Shown: positions 11,901 through 23,590 of the stretch, one piece after another
Numbering within the stretch: the stretch's first letter is position 1
Layout: each line of letters opens with the position of its first letter
Assembly (NCBI GenBank): GCA_037893225.1
Contig: JAZGUH010000025.1
Span: 620,001-684,000 of the forward strand
Source: Hippasteria phrygiana
Lineage: Eukaryota > Echinodermata > Asteroidea > Valvatida > Goniasteridae
DNA: 64,000 bases
Reading direction: 5' to 3'
The notes under the pieces: model-generated
Told to the model about the DNA's origin: nothing
Seen by the model: the letters and a program-made list of their open reading frames with translations, nothing else
The model's database searches: none
Position numbers and translations under genes: made by a program

Positions 11901-12768
11901 CAGGGCTCAAAATTCCAAAACAAATTTACTTGCGCTTTACACAAGTTGGCATTTGAAACAACTTGCGCTAACCAAATTTAACTTGCACTAATTTTTGTAA
12001 TTCAATGTATGTATGACATAATGAAATAAAGGCAAAGCTTAGTTGTTAAAGTGTATACCCTTTGCCATGCTTGTAGTGTGTGTTTGTACTAGTCTAATCA
12101 AAGCAGCTGCGGATTCAGTTTCGGATGCCGGCCGCTTACTTCTGAAGAAAGAGAGCAGACCTTTCTGCTTCGGTGGTGAACGTTTCATGATGATCGAAAA
12201 CCCCAAAATGCAAGAAAAAATGTCACAAAATATCTCACTACTCCGTCATTTAAAAGGCGATCAGTGCACGAAACTATGTCAACAACGTTTACGCGTAAAA
12301 TCCCCGCTCCACGCAACGCATCTGGCGGTTTCAGTTACATTCAACGACTGACTTGTATGAATGGGAGCGAGGTTACACATCGCCCAGCAGTATGTCTGGT
12401 CCCCAACGCAAGACATGCATAAAAAGACAACGATGTACTGTACATGTACATGCAGTCTGCACCGTTCTATGTACATTAACACTGCACGGATTTCATTCTG
12501 ATCTGCATGCAGGGATTGTGCGAGCGCTTGAGTAGCTGCTGGGCCGGGACACCGAGGACAGACAGACAGAAAAGCTACAGTAAAACACGTTTGTTAAACT
12601 TATTGTTTTAATCAAATCATACAGGTTATATCATTGTGAAATATCAGTAGACAAAAACCGGTACTTTTCTAACTTGCACAAAACGCAAGCTTGAGTCGAG
12701 GATAACTTGCGTTCGGTTATTTTTCACTTGCGTTGCGCAAAACACTACAATGGTAATTTTGAGCCGTG
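11901..12768. mobile_element. hAT-like element with CAGGGCTCAAAATT ends
   Basis: The left end CAGGGCTCAAAATT faces (reverse) CACGGCTCAAAATT at 12755-12768. ACTTGCG motifs recur in both subterminal regions (11928-11990 and 12670-12735, opposite orientation). Flanks TATTACAT and TATTCCAC could be a decayed 8-bp duplication. The plus-strand frame inside (12043-12351) shows no known domain and is probably not a gene. Confidence 0.68.
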
Positions 12769-13855
12769 TATTCCACACTCATTCTCCCACGTCTCCTCTT
12801 AGGAGTAGGGAGGACAAAGTGATATTTTAACTTCAAGCTACATGTATGGTCTTCTAGTGTGGTTCAAACCATAAAGCTCATTGCCACAAGCCATTTGCTT
12901 TTTGTTTGAGGAAAATCGGCAGAGGCATTGCGGAGTTAGAGGACTTTTTAGTTGAAGATCAACGTGAAAAAATATTGTTGCCTAGCAGCCAAAACAGTCA
13001 TAAATCACTTTTCCCATTTTTGAAGAAGCCATCTTTTGCAAACTGACTTACGAGAGAACTGCAACTTTGAGGAATCTGTTAACATACGTGTATTTTTTTC
13101 CGTTACAGGAGTTCTACAACCCTCAAGAATCTCCAAGCAAAGTTAGACAAGCCTGAAAATTGGCCATAAACCAGTTCTTAACCTGAAGGTTGTCAGCACA
13201 GCTTATTCAGAGCGCTGAAAAGTCCATGTTCTTAATGTCCAACGAATGCCAGTCCTTTTTCTTCCATTACATAAGAACACTCTTCACTGCGAAGCGATTT
13301 GTTATTTTTAAATTGCATACGGGTCAGATCAGAAACCCCCCATTTCTATTGGTTAAAAAATTAAATGCAAATAGATTTGATTGTGACAACACATTTATTC
13401 AAGGTTAAATTTGTTTACTAATTTTTGTGGGGTCAAAGGTACGTTTAGTCGGTCTTCGTGTCGGATGGCGGCCACGTGACGTGCACAAGAAATACCATAC
13501 ACAATGTGTGCTGATACAGGAAAAAATCAGTTGAAAATGCCTAGTTTTGGCAATGAATATACATGTAAGTTTTTTTGATGGACATCCGTTCTATAAAGAA
13601 GGCACGATACCCTCATGGCAATGAGTATGAAGGCATGGGCAGCTGTCGTTTCGTGAAAATTACTTGTTTTTTATGCTGTTGAGTCGTGACTGCCTGGGCA
13701 TCTGGGTCACAGACGTAGCCTATACATTGTATGCGTATGCACATGGGTCATTTAATTATTTGGGGTCCAATTTTCCCTGTTACATCTGACATGTACAAGA
13801 TTTTGCAATTCAGGACACATTCTTTAATGCCTTCCAGTGTTGTAGTCGAGACCTT
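12769..13855. other. Intron 1 DNA, no gene recognised
   Basis: Short frames only. No splice-bounded exon resembling CIAO1 was seen between exon 2 and exon 1. Confidence 0.4.
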
Positions 13856-13856
13856 C

Positions 13857-13915
13857 ATGTCCGAGACCGAGACCGAGACCGAGACCAACACTTCCGAGAC
13901 CAAGACGGAGACCAA
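13857..13915 (+). repeat. (GAGACC)n minisatellite
   Basis: Tandem GAGACC/GAGACG hexamers starting with TCCGAGACC. Related arrays lie at 14945-15095 (same strand) and 50785-50985 (reverse). Confidence 0.85.
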
Positions 13916-14829
13916 AAATGAAAAAAAAATTATGGTGTTAAATAAAGCCAATTTCCCTAATCGGGTGTTGTGTCCTACTTTCGATCAAAAGGTTCAAAAA
14001 CGCGTGGATGATTACATGTACATTGTATTTGTGCTAACTCGTACGAAAGGTGAACATCGGGGATCATCTCATAAATTGATATACACAATGTATGTATGAA
14101 GTCGGCTTTATCAAGGGCCACTATCTTTAATTATGCAAGTTATATAAAATTAAGTGTTCAACTATAAAGACTCACAGCGTACACACATAAATTCAAGGAT
14201 TCCACAAATTTGAGTTATTTTATTTCATCTCACGTAGTTGGGGCTTTGAGACGTATTGCACTGTGACAGACTAATTTCTCCAAATATTATTTGCATGAAA
14301 ATTAAACTGACAAAAATTGCTGATTGTCCTAAATGGAAAATGACTCTGACTTTTCCAAGAAGTTGTGTACATGTACACATGTATTCAAAACACTGAAGAA
14401 AAATCAAATTAAAACGTGGAATACTGCTTTAAGAATGTTAGTGAAAATTATTTTAAAATAACTTGATGGCATCACCTGCAGTTTTATTTCAAACACAACC
14501 CTGAATGAGAGAAATTTGAGATTTTAAAATCCAGTTTCCCTATTTTTTTTCACCGAATAACAATTATTTGATTTTATCGGAAGTTCCCATCCAGCTATAA
14601 ACATTCACGCCAACAAAAAGTGATGAGTGAGGTGCCGCATGAAATGCCTTCCCAATAGACTGGGTATACATATGTAGTTTGCAGGATTCAGTGACCACTG
14701 GGTTTACAAAAACTTACTCCAGAGCTGTAATGTGGGGGAAAATAGTGATATACACATCAGCGATGCACATCAGCGGGTACATTTTGTACCAGTAGTCCAG
14801 TACTCTGAATAAACAAGCCGCATACTGGT
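13916..14829. other. Intron 1 DNA, no gene recognised
   Basis: AT-rich, with no family-level similarity I can recognise on either strand. Confidence 0.4.
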
Positions 14830-15095
14830 CTCCTTTCCAGCTTCAGTCTAATTCTTCTCCATGAAAACTTTCACTTACAACGTCGTTTATGTTTGGAATG
14901 AAGACAAGATTTGTGTGGCACATCGCACATATTTTTGCTGTGGTCCCGACGGGTCTCGAGGGTAAAACCCGAGACCGTGGCATCCAAGACCGAGACCGAG
15001 ACCAGCCCTCCCGAGACCGAGACCGAGACCGAGACCTCAAAAACGGTCTCGAGACAGTCTTGAGACCAAGACCATGTCTCGAGACCTACAACACT
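14830..15095 (+). repeat. GAGACC-repeat element, copy in plus orientation
   Basis: A unique stretch containing TTCCAAACATAAACGACG (read in reverse) and CTGGTCTCCTTTCCAGCTTC leads into TCTCGAGGGTAAAACCCGAG and then the (GAGACC)n array. The same module in inverse order occurs at 50783-51095, which makes it a dispersed element and not a simple satellite. Confidence 0.75.
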
Positions 15096-15135
15096 GATGC
15101 CTTCTATCTCAAAAAGTGGTAAAGGTAAAAATAGG

Positions 15136-16037
15136 TAATGGGTCAACTCGTACCCCAAAATTTACACCCAGTCAACTTGTACCAGAGTCAACTCGTGTAC
15201 ACTACATGTAGTCAACTCGTACCCGAGTCATCTCATACCCACAGTACCCTCGAGTGCGTGCACACAAGCAAACGTAACACAAGCACGTCTTCAATTTGGT
15301 TTCGCGCGAAATTGACTGTTGCTCCAAGTCATCATTCAGTTTCATTTTAGTAGGCAATAAGTACAATTGCGTCATGCGATTTGAACAATAAACAAAGTAT
15401 GGCAAAAAAGGACCATTAGGCGGGTAAGCACATGAATAAAGAAAACACTGAAATATAAGTTTGAATTAAAGTAGAGATTTTTTTTTACAAATTAATCTAT
15501 TTGTTTGCATTTCTTTCCTGTACTTTTTTAAATTCACATTTTGCGAAATAATTGCAAAAATGAAAATCACATTTTAGTGAAAATCTCCAGTCGAATCAAC
15601 TCTACTAAATTTACAAAAAACAAGCACGAATTCGTGCAGGAGCCACGTCGTCCACCTATAATTCAGTAAAGCATAGTAAATGTTGTAGCGCCCTCTTCTG
15701 TTGAGCCATGTCGCAAAAACGAATTTGGCACAAGAAGAAGAAGAAGAACAATGCTAAGCGCTAAGAGCCCCGTCTTTGATGCGACGCGGCTAAAAACAAT
15801 TCCTTACAATTACTTCTTAAAGATAAAAATGTTACAAACACATTCAGTGAAGCGTAATTCACTATCCAGTCTCTAAAAATAGGGGGCGGGGAGCCAAAAA
15901 AGAAAATGATTTACAAGGTTTACATATTGAAAAGACACTGCTGACCCAGGTACAACCCGGCCCTGGGTACAAGCTGACCCGGGTACGAGCTGACCCGGGT
16001 ACGAGCTGACCCGGGTACAAGCTGACTGGGGAACGAG
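15136..16037. mobile_element. Element with GTCAACTCGTACC-repeat ends
   Basis: Tandem GTCAACTCGTACCC-type units at the left (15140-15240) face inverted GGGTACGAGCTGAC units at the right (15950-16037). The ends are therefore arrays in opposite orientation. A third array, unit order preserved, lies at 28686-28758. No coding frame is recognisable inside. An AAGAAGAAG tract sits at about 15733-15749. Confidence 0.65.
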
Positions 16038-16196
16038 TTAACCCTTTCAGCCCCAATGGCGACTATAGTCACCCATGCACTATACCCCCCTTCAGCCCCA
16101 ATGGCGATTAAAGTCGACCGTGAAGTGTTTAGTGCGTGAACAATGTGGTCACCACAGGCTGCTTGCCAATAAACAATGCGGGGCTGAAAGGGTTAA
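16038..16196. mobile_element. Palindromic TTAA MITE
   Basis: Inverted ends TTAACCCTTTCAGCCCC and (reverse) TTAACCCTTTCAGCCCC abut TTAA on both sides. A second internal TTCAGCCCCAATGGCGA lies at 16091. Length 159 bp and no ORF. Confidence 0.85.
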
Positions 16197-16381
16197 CTTG
16201 TCGTTAGAGAACTATGACTGTACCATTTCTAACATTTATATGTTTTACATTTACCCGTTGGTATTTCTTGATATCGTTTGTTTCAGATGCTGTTGTCATT
16301 GCTTGAGGACGAATAAACTACTGTTAGAAAGCAAATAGTGTCACACTTATTTATGACAACAGCATATTCAGCTGAAGGACA

Positions 16382-17500
16382 ATGAGCACCATACCCTGCC
16401 CAGCACCTGATTGCACCACGACATGGCCTACAGCCACACCCCCGGAGGTCCTGCTCCGCCTGATGGATCTACACGAGCAGACTGCTCACCCAACAGACCA
16501 CGCCTACACACCGGTATCCGCTTCGATCGCAGCAAAGGCAGAGAAGGTGAAGCGACCTGTGATATTGGCAGCTGGCACGAGTGAAGAATGGGCCTACTTC
16601 AAGCAGAGATGGTCCGATTACAAGGCTGCCACACATCTCACAGGCCAAGACATAGTATTCCAGCTCCTTGAGTGCTGTGACGAGGCACTAAGGAAGGACC
16701 TCACAAGGACCTCACAAGGACCTTTGGTGCACTTGCCTCCAGTGATGAACAGACCATCCTCTGCAACGTCAAGACCCTTGCTGTGCGTCAAGAGAACGTC
16801 ATGGTTGCACGGGTGCAGCTGCAGCAAATGCACCAGGACCGTGATGAGCCAGTGCAGGCCTTCTCCGCCCGCCTCCGAGGCCAGGCCGGGGTGTACAGTT
16901 TCAGGATCGAGTGCCAATGCAAGACCCAGGTCGATTACAGTGACATTATGATCAAAGACGCCCTCATCCGGGGGCTCGAAGACAATGAAATTCGACTGGA
17001 CATCCTCGGTGAGTCGAAACAGGACATGTCACTTGAGGAGGTACTTAAGTACGTCGAAGCAAAAGAGAGTGGCAAACGGTCGGCCGGTCGTCCCTCCATG
17101 GCGGTGCCACTGCAACTGCAGCTGCTGCCAGCTCCTACAAGCGCCAGGAAAAGGGACAACTGTGGGGCACGTCAGGTGACACCAAACCCGCAGCCCCACC
17201 CTGCGGTCACTGCTTTAAGGAAATGCCCGGCCTACAACCACACATGCACCAAATGCGGCATCCTACACCACCATGAGAACGTGTGTCGCCAGTCACGGCG
17301 CAAGTGGCAGCCCGCCCCGCCCAATGTACCGCCACCACAGGACAATGCCACTGCCATCTTTGAAGCCCTGTGCTCCGTAGACGATGGCTCAGCAACCGTT
17401 AGCCCACGCAATTGCACATTTGAGCACCACATCTACAGTGAGCTCTGTAATGTGTGGAAGAAGCGGGCATCCGACCCCCAGCCCTTTGTTGATGTTTTTA
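16382..17500 (+). pseudogene. gypsy gag remnant
   Basis: The structural (gag) part begins with ATG at 16382 and a Cys/His-containing N terminus (CPAPDC...LMDLHEQTAH), a layout common in gypsy elements of marine invertebrates. The first frame runs to about 16700, where a duplicated CTCACAAGGAC unit shifts it. The second frame resumes by 16783 (RVQLQQMHQDRDEPVQAFSA; LEDNEIRLDIL). It carries a CCHC-like zinc knuckle (CTKCGILHHHENVC) near 17250-17290 for nucleic acid binding. Another frame change near 17498 separates it from protease. Not functional as it stands. Confidence 0.82.
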
Positions 17501-17771
17501 TACGCCATCCCATCCGATGCCCGAGCTCTTGGCTTCTCCACGTCCCTCTACCACCCCACCCCTCCGGTAACCTACCCCGCCATGGCCGACACTGGATGCC
17601 AGTCATGCCTCGCTGGGACAAAACTACCAAAGCTAGGCCTGGAGAGACGTCACCTCATCCCCGTCAGCATGAAAATGACTGCTGCCAATAACAACGGCAT
17701 TAGCATTACAGGTGCCTTTGTCCTACGGATCTCTGGGACCTCCACATCTGGAGATACACTGGAGACTCGTC
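17384..17771 (+). pseudogene. gypsy aspartic protease remnant
   Basis: This frame carries ADTGCQSC, the DTG active-site loop of a retroviral-type aspartic protease, near 17587-17611, followed by hydrophobic strands typical of the fold. It reads on until the SINE begins at 17780, after which the polyprotein frame resumes near 18034. The protease would process the gag-pol polyprotein. Here it is separated from gag by a frameshift and from reverse transcriptase by the SINE. Confidence 0.8.
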
Positions 17772-17779
17772 AGATAGTT

Positions 17780-18026
17780 AAAAAGTCGTATCCTCATTGA
17801 TTGATCCCCACAATGTTGCTTCCTAGGTTGTATCGTAAAATTGGGTGTGATCCCTGGCATTCTGGGTTTATGACTTCTGACTAGCGCCCACCCGAACAAA
17901 GATACTGACAATTTGGGAGACCGCCAACATAGGGCAAGATAGCTCAGTTGGTAGAGCGCCGGTACGGTAACCCGGAGGTCGCAGGTTCGAATCCCGCTCC
18001 TGCCAGTTTCTTTGTTCACTTCGAAA
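17780..18026 (+). mobile_element. tRNA-like SINE inserted in gypsy pol
   Basis: Perfect 8-bp direct repeats AGATAGTT flank the insert (17772-17779 and 18027-18034). Pol III A- and B-box motifs TAGCTCAGTTGGTAGAGCG and GGTTCGAATCC lie at about 17940-17958 and 17985-17995, within a tRNA-like segment 17934-18006. Related copies at 45486-45790 and 58487-58620 share the GCCAGTTTCTTTGTTCACTT segment after the tRNA part. The tRNA-like part pairs imperfectly and sits mid-element, so it is not a working tRNA gene. Confidence 0.9.
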
Positions 18027-18033
18027 AGATAGT

Positions 18034-20245
18034 TTACTTTACGGACTCATCTGACAGGCTCTTTTTGTCGCGACAGGCTTGCGTCGCTCTTAGCTTGATA
18101 TCCTCCGAGTTCCTCACTATTGGGGAGGCACACAAACCCGGCAGTACCAAAGTCTTCTCCTCGGCAACTACACCGATGCCCACACCAGAATCCTGCATCA
18201 CCCACACCTGCGAGTGCCCTCGACGCCAGGCACCGCCTACATCCCCTCCGTTCCCAGCAACGGAGGAGAACCGAGAGAGGCTCGAGCAGTGGCTACATGT
18301 ACTTGAGCGCTACAAATCTAGCACCTTCAACGCGTGCGAGCACCAGCCACTTCCCATGATGTCTGGACCCCCCATTGCGGCTCATGGTGGACCCTGCCGC
18401 CTGACCAGTCGCTCACCACACACCAATCCCGGTCCCTGTGCACTGGTGGGACGATGTGAAGGCCGGCTTTGACCAAGATGTGCGCCTCGGCCTCATTGAA
18501 CCAGTCCCCATTGGCATACCCATTACTTGGCGCCACAAGATGGTGATTTGCGCCAAGAAGTCAGGCAAGCCCAGATGCACGGTCGACCTCCAGCCACTTA
18601 ATCGTCACGCCGTTCGTGAGACTCACCACACCCAGTCTCCCTTCCACCAGGCACATGCAATCCCACCCCACACACGCAAGACCATCTTTGACGCATGGAA
18701 TGGCTATCACAGCATCGCCCTAGATGAACAGGACCGCCATCTCACAACATTCATCACTCCATGGGGTCGCTATCGGTACCGCGTTGCCCAGCAAGGGTAC
18801 ATCGCCTCGGGAGACAGCTACAGCCGCCGCTTTGATGAGATCGTTGCTGACATCCCGCGGAAAACCAAGTGTGTGGATGATACCTTAATGTGGTACGACA
18901 CAATTGAGGAGGCATTTTTCCAGGCAGTCGAATTGCTTGACATCTGTGGCCACAATGGAATCACACTGAACCCCTCCAAGTTCACGTTTGCCCAGACTTC
19001 TGTCGAGTTCGCTGGCTTCGAGATTACTCCAACCTCTGTTCGTCCCTGCCCTCGCTACCTCGCGGCCATTCAGAACTTTCCCATGCCACGCAACATCACT
19101 GATGTTCGCAGCTGGTTCGGCCTGGTTAACCAGGTCTCCTACGCCTTCTTCGCCTCGGCCAAACGGATACTGCCCTTTTGCGAACTCCTCAAACCCGGCA
19201 CCCGCTTCATATGGACAGATCAACTAAACCACCTCTTTGAAGAGTCAAAATCCCTGATCATCAGTCAAATCTACAAAGGGGTGGAAATCTTTGACAAGAC
19301 CAAGCCAACCTGCCTCGCCACCGACTGCTGCAAGACTGGCTGGCAGATTACACTTGTCAGGAGTCGCTTCACTTCTGGGGCGGAGTCCCGATATGCTCCA
19401 GTGGAGGGGGAGGCACTTGCGGTTGTCGATTCACTCGACAAGGCGCGCCACTTTGTCCTCGGCTGCTCTGACCTCATCATTGCCATGGATCACAAGCCCC
19501 TCCTGAAAACATTCAGTGACCGGTCCCTCGACGACATCCCAAACCTGCGCCTCCGCAACCTCAAAGAGAAGTCTCTGCGCTACCGCTTCAGTGTCGTCCA
19601 CATACCCGGCGTGCTCCATGCTACAGCCGACGCGGTCTCCCGCCATCCAGTTAGCGAGCCCGTGCCGCTGGGCCTCTTAGATGATGTTGCGACTGTGCTC
19701 AACCCATCTGGCCAGATCACCCAGCCTGGGCTGCCACACGACTTCCGCGCTGCCCTCCGCACTCATAGCAAGGACACCACCCAGATTTGCACCCCGGCAA
19801 CCTCCCAGCCCACCGAGGTGATCACGTCAATAACATGGGATGATGTACGCCTCGATACAACCAGCGACCCTTCAATGTCAAGGTTGCATGAAATTATTGT
19901 GGATGGCTTCCCCGACCTCAGTGGTGACCTTCCCCCTGAACTCCGTCAATATCACCAGTTTCGTGACGGCCTAACCACTTTTGATGGGGTAATCCTCTAC
20001 AATGACTGCATAGTCATCCCCACCTCATTCAGCAACCGAGTGCTTCAGGCCTCGCACTCAGCCCACCAGGGCGTCTCACAGATGTGCTCACGTGCAGAGT
20101 CCTCATTCTTCTGGCCAGGCATGACGCCAGCTATCACAGAGATGCGAGCGCGTTGTTCGCCCTGCAACCGCATGGCACCCACACACCAGGTGCACCGCCT
20201 ACCCCTCCCATCCAACCTGCATACCCATTCCAATGCCGACTACTT
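18034..20245 (+). pseudogene. gypsy reverse transcriptase, RNase H and integrase N-terminus
   Basis: A long frame from 18438 gives the polymerase, with a short stretch before it in another frame (18034-18438). Reverse transcriptase shows the catalytic CVDDTLMW (the x-V/A-D-D box) near 18870-18895. RNase H follows (LATDCCKTGWQ, VEGEALAVVDSLDKARHFVL, DAVSRHP near 19620-19650). The integrase zinc-binding HHCC region (HSAHQG...CSPC) is near 20055-20165. The first catalytic Asp of the DD35E core is present (ADYF, about 20237). The text then jumps directly to the second Asp (TSDGGPEF), so some 50 residues of the catalytic core are missing. Confidence 0.9.
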
Positions 20246-20251
20246 CCAGCT

Positions 20252-21165
20252 AACATCAGATGGCGGCCCAGAGTTCAAGTGCAGCCAAACGGTAACATTC
20301 CTGTGCAATTGGGGCATCAACCACCGCACGTCATCGGTCGCCTTTCCCCCACAGCAATTGCCGTGCAGAGGTGGGAGTCAAAACTGTGAAACGTCTCCTC
20401 ATAGACAACACTGATGCTGCTGGCACATTGAACACTGACAAGTTCCAGCGGGCCATGCTCCAGTACCGCAACACCCCCGACTGTGACACACACCTCTCCC
20501 CTGCCATGTGCATATTCAAACGGCCCATAAGGGACTTTATCCCCATCCACCCTGGCAAGTACCAACCCCACACAACATGGCGGGAAACTCTCTTCTCTCG
20601 GGAGGAGGCACTGCGCAACCGTCACATGCGTACTGCTGAATGCCTCTCTGAGCACACCCGAACCCTCCCTCTGCTGATCATCGGGGATTGTGTCCGCATC
20701 CAGAATCAGACCGGCCCCAACCCTACCAAGTGGGACAAGACCGGAATTGTGGTTGAGGTGCGCCAGTTTGACCAGTATGTGATAAGAGTGGACGGCTCTG
20801 GACGTGTCACACTTCATAACAGGAAGTTCCTACGCAAGTACCTGCCTGTCATACCTCGAGCACCATTAGCAATGGCACCTGGCCCGACGGCAGTCTCAAT
20901 CCCTCCAGTCCAGATGGCCAAGCCTGCATCGCACAACCTTGCCCTGCCACCCACTGCCACAACTCTGCTATTTCAAACAGATCCCCCTCCACCAAGGATG
21001 ACTCACCAGGTGCTGGGACGACACAACCAGCAACCCCGACACCACCTCCTCCAACCACCAGCCAACAGCCACCCCAGAGCCCAACGACAACCGGACCTGT
21101 TCCTCCAGCTCTGCGAGCACCCATGCCACACAACGAGCAGTCCAATCCTACCACAGGGCCTTTAG
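20252..21165 (+). pseudogene. gypsy integrase core end and C-terminal domain
   Basis: After the deletion the frame continues with SDGGPEF, then breaks near 20350-20370 and resumes as [10 protein letters not shown], containing the third catalytic Glu region, then MLQYRNTP and [16 protein letters not shown], typical of the integrase end. It is followed by a GPY/F-like C-terminal region ([34 protein letters not shown]) and a proline-rich tail. The deletion and frameshift make it inactive. Confidence 0.85.
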
Positions 21166-21477
21166 CTGCAGCCTCCTCCCCCCACCTACCTGCCCCTACC
21201 ACGCGTCGCTCAAAATCGACAGACCAGACCACCACCATGAATGCAAAAAAACGACTACATGTACCTTTAATATCAGTCTTTGTCACCCCTTTCCAAAGAC
21301 TTGGGGGGGGGGGGCGTAGAGAACTATGACTTTACCATTTCTAACATTTATATGTTTTACAGAAGGATGTGGCAAGGCTTAACTGGAAAGGGAAAGACAT
21401 CCAAGTGGGCAAGAAACCCCAAGAGTGTTTGCCAGGAAGATTATCTGTAAACAAATGACAATGGGGGGAAAATTAAG

Positions 21478-21935
21478 TCGGGCTGTCCCGAATATAGTGA
21501 ATATTCTAATATTTGATCATCAACCGAATATTCGAAGAGCTTTTTGCCGGTTTGAATATTCAAAAAAAAATATATGCACGTACAGATACGACTATGATGC
21601 TATTTTAATAGAAAAGTTACGGAACTTAGCAGTGTCAAATGCCGCATTTTTTGTGGACAGAGGTTTATGGTTCCCGACCGTAAAACCCTTGACACTTCTA
21701 AAATAATTATTGCAAAAACTTGAGCTGGAGTTTGGTTTCTTGTTATCAGAACGTTATACGTACTCGTAATGATCCTGATACAATGCAAACATTTTTCCAT
21801 CGGGTGGTCTCTAATATCAATCGTTGCATGTAAAACACCGGTGTGCTTTGCATGCAACTTTTTACCAGCGCGGCATGCAGTCAAGCCCAGTCTCGAATAA
21901 TCGAATACTAAATTATTCGAAAATGAACAGCCCTA
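21478..21935. mobile_element. hAT-like MITE (TATTCGA-rich), copy 2
   Basis: A perfect 8-bp target duplication AAATTAAG (21470-21477 and 21936-21943) flanks ends TCGGGCTGT and (reverse) TAGGGCTGT. The interior, read in reverse, matches copy 1 at 6951-7404 (TTCATTTTCGAATAATTTAG; ATGCCGCG...AAAGTTGCA). It lies just outside the 3' limit of the gypsy element. Confidence 0.9.
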
Positions 21936-21943
21936 AAATTAAG

Positions 21944-22565
21944 AGTTAATCATTCCCTTCCTGGATGTTGAGACCGTGTGGTAGCTCCCTTTTGTAAAAT
22001 AAGCAAAATATTTGTAAATGGGATCGTTTTCAATTAATTGGTCCAGTACAGAGGCCGAGGGCCGAGCGGAACGTCCAAGATCCACTGCATGCACTGGTTA
22101 CAATGCGTCGCTTCGGTACACTACATTGTACGCATGCGCCGTTTTTGGATTATTAACCCATTTTTAGACAACACAGATTAACATGATTAACTACATTCGG
22201 TCAATTGAGGGCAGTTTTCCAACGATTGTTATGGTACACGATGCTTGCGCAACACGAACTGCGCTTGCAAGGCAGAACAACCCGGAATTGGATTGTAAAA
22301 AGATCGCTGATTTTTTTTTTATAATAAAAATTTAAAACAAAATGAAGGCAGGTTTTTTTCGTAGGGGCGGGCGAAGACGATCACCAATTATTTTGTATGT
22401 GGCCTTAGGAGTCGAGAGGAGATGTAGCGGTATAGATACAGTGTAGTATATTGTAGGCCTATAGATTGTATACATGCATGTCCACCTTTTCATTCCATAC
22501 TTTCTAGGCATAGACAAACCATGCTATGTACATGCATGATGGGAAAAGCCGAAGATTGCTCCTCA
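21944..22565. other. Intron 1 DNA, no gene recognised
   Basis: No exon or named repeat seen. Short frames show no domain. Confidence 0.35.
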
Positions 22566-22758
22566 GCGTGGCCACTCCTTGGGATTTTTCCCAAAATCTT
22601 GGTAATTTTGATTGGGAAAATATGGATTACGAAGGCCCAAAATGCTCATTCAAGTGCTTCGTAAATTTACACTTGTACAGTATTTTCCACTGCATTGGGA
22701 AATCTTGGTAAGTTACTGGGGTGATCTTGGGATTTTCACATTTGATGAGTGGCCACAT
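22566..22758. mobile_element. Short MITE with GTGGCCACTC ends
   Basis: CGTGGCCACTCCTTGGGATTTT at the left faces GATCTTGGGATTTTCACA...GAGTGGCCAC at the right, mostly as inverted ends. Followed at 22761 by AGACCCGCAAACGTGGCAGT, which also occurs at 36931. Confidence 0.5.
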
Positions 22759-23264
22759 TGTAGACCCGCAAACGTGGCAGTATACACCGCCACGCTCTGT
22801 TGCATTGCAAAAACACTCTATTGGTCGATAAAAGACTCCATGTCCATTGACGGGAAGCTTTGTTATTGTTTTCCTGTTCAGTACTTACATACTCTTTTAA
22901 ACCAAATTCGGCAAGCATAGCACCTGTCATTCCCTAGAAATTTGATGAAAAAAGTTGAATTCCTATACAAATTTATGGCCTTTTTGGTTCGCGAGCGATG
23001 CCAGGATTGCCGGCAGATCTTTGCAAGTTTACCCGAATCCTTCGCGTACAAATTGCGGTACTGTACTATGGCTGGAGAGACATTACCATCCAGCAAGGAC
23101 CAGACTTTTTGTTGCGCACGGTGACGTCGGGGTCAATCGCTTCAATCGGCGCATGTGCACACGATTCAACAAGTGTTGTTTTCACAGGTTAACGACTGTT
23201 TAATGTCGCAATAGCTAGTGGCTAGTATTAAAACTATTAGTTGAGCTGAGTGGCCGGTAGGTGT
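22759..23264. other. Intron 1 DNA with a shared CCGCAAACGTGGCAGTATA block
   Basis: The block AGACCCGCAAACGTGGCAGT plus ACC.CCACGC occurs here at 22761-22795 and again at 36931-36966, followed there by TATAGACCGCCACGC. No gene seen. Confidence 0.4.
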
Positions 23265-23590
23265 CAGGGGTCGAATTCAGTTAAAAATCTACTAGACAGC
23301 TTGGCTAGTAGCACAACAATTTTACTAGACCAGAAATTATTTCACAAGACCAATGGTAAAAATAAGAACACACAGTGTTTTGAATGAGTGTGCTGTTTTG
23401 TTTGAAACTCCCTGCCTCAAAACTAAAAATGGCCATTCCAGAAATTATGGGACTTTTTCAGTTCACCAGATTTAGAAACATTTTTACTTTAGTAATAGAA
23501 TTTTACGCAATGTATAAAAAGAAAAATCACTAGACCAACGCTCAAATCACTGGACTCGGTCCAGCGGTCCAGTGGATATTTAGATCCCTG
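23265..23590. mobile_element. hAT-like MITE with CAGGGGTC/CAGGGATC ends
   Basis: CAGGGGTCGAATTCA at the left faces (reverse) CAGGGATCTAAATAT at the right. ACTAGAC-type words recur through the interior (CTACTAGACAG, TTACTAGACCAG, TCACTAGACC, CACTGGAC). No clear target duplication. Confidence 0.6.

Larger units (their letters stand above)
16205..21362 (+). mobile_element. Decayed Ty3/gypsy LTR retrotransposon
   Basis: A stretch containing TAGAGAACTATGACTGTACC and TTTCTAACATTTATATGTTT is present upstream of gag (16205-16252) and again, same orientation, after pol (21317-21361); these are the visible parts of the two LTRs. An AATAAA lies at 16312. The order gag, zinc knuckle, protease, reverse transcriptase, RNase H, integrase is the Ty3/gypsy order. 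Lesions include a short tandem duplication in gag, frameshifts, a SINE insertion at 17780-18026 and an internal integrase deletion. GC content is clearly higher than in the flanking intron. Confidence 0.9.

Noticed and set aside
12043..12351. 102-residue frame with a signal-peptide-like start
   Set aside because: Lies inside a hAT-like element, with no recognisable family and no splice context. A secreted protein cannot be supported.
17934..18006. Possible functional tRNA gene (A and B boxes present)
   Set aside because: Stems pair imperfectly, the loop lacks the usual T before the anticodon, and it is embedded in a SINE with target duplications and sister copies.
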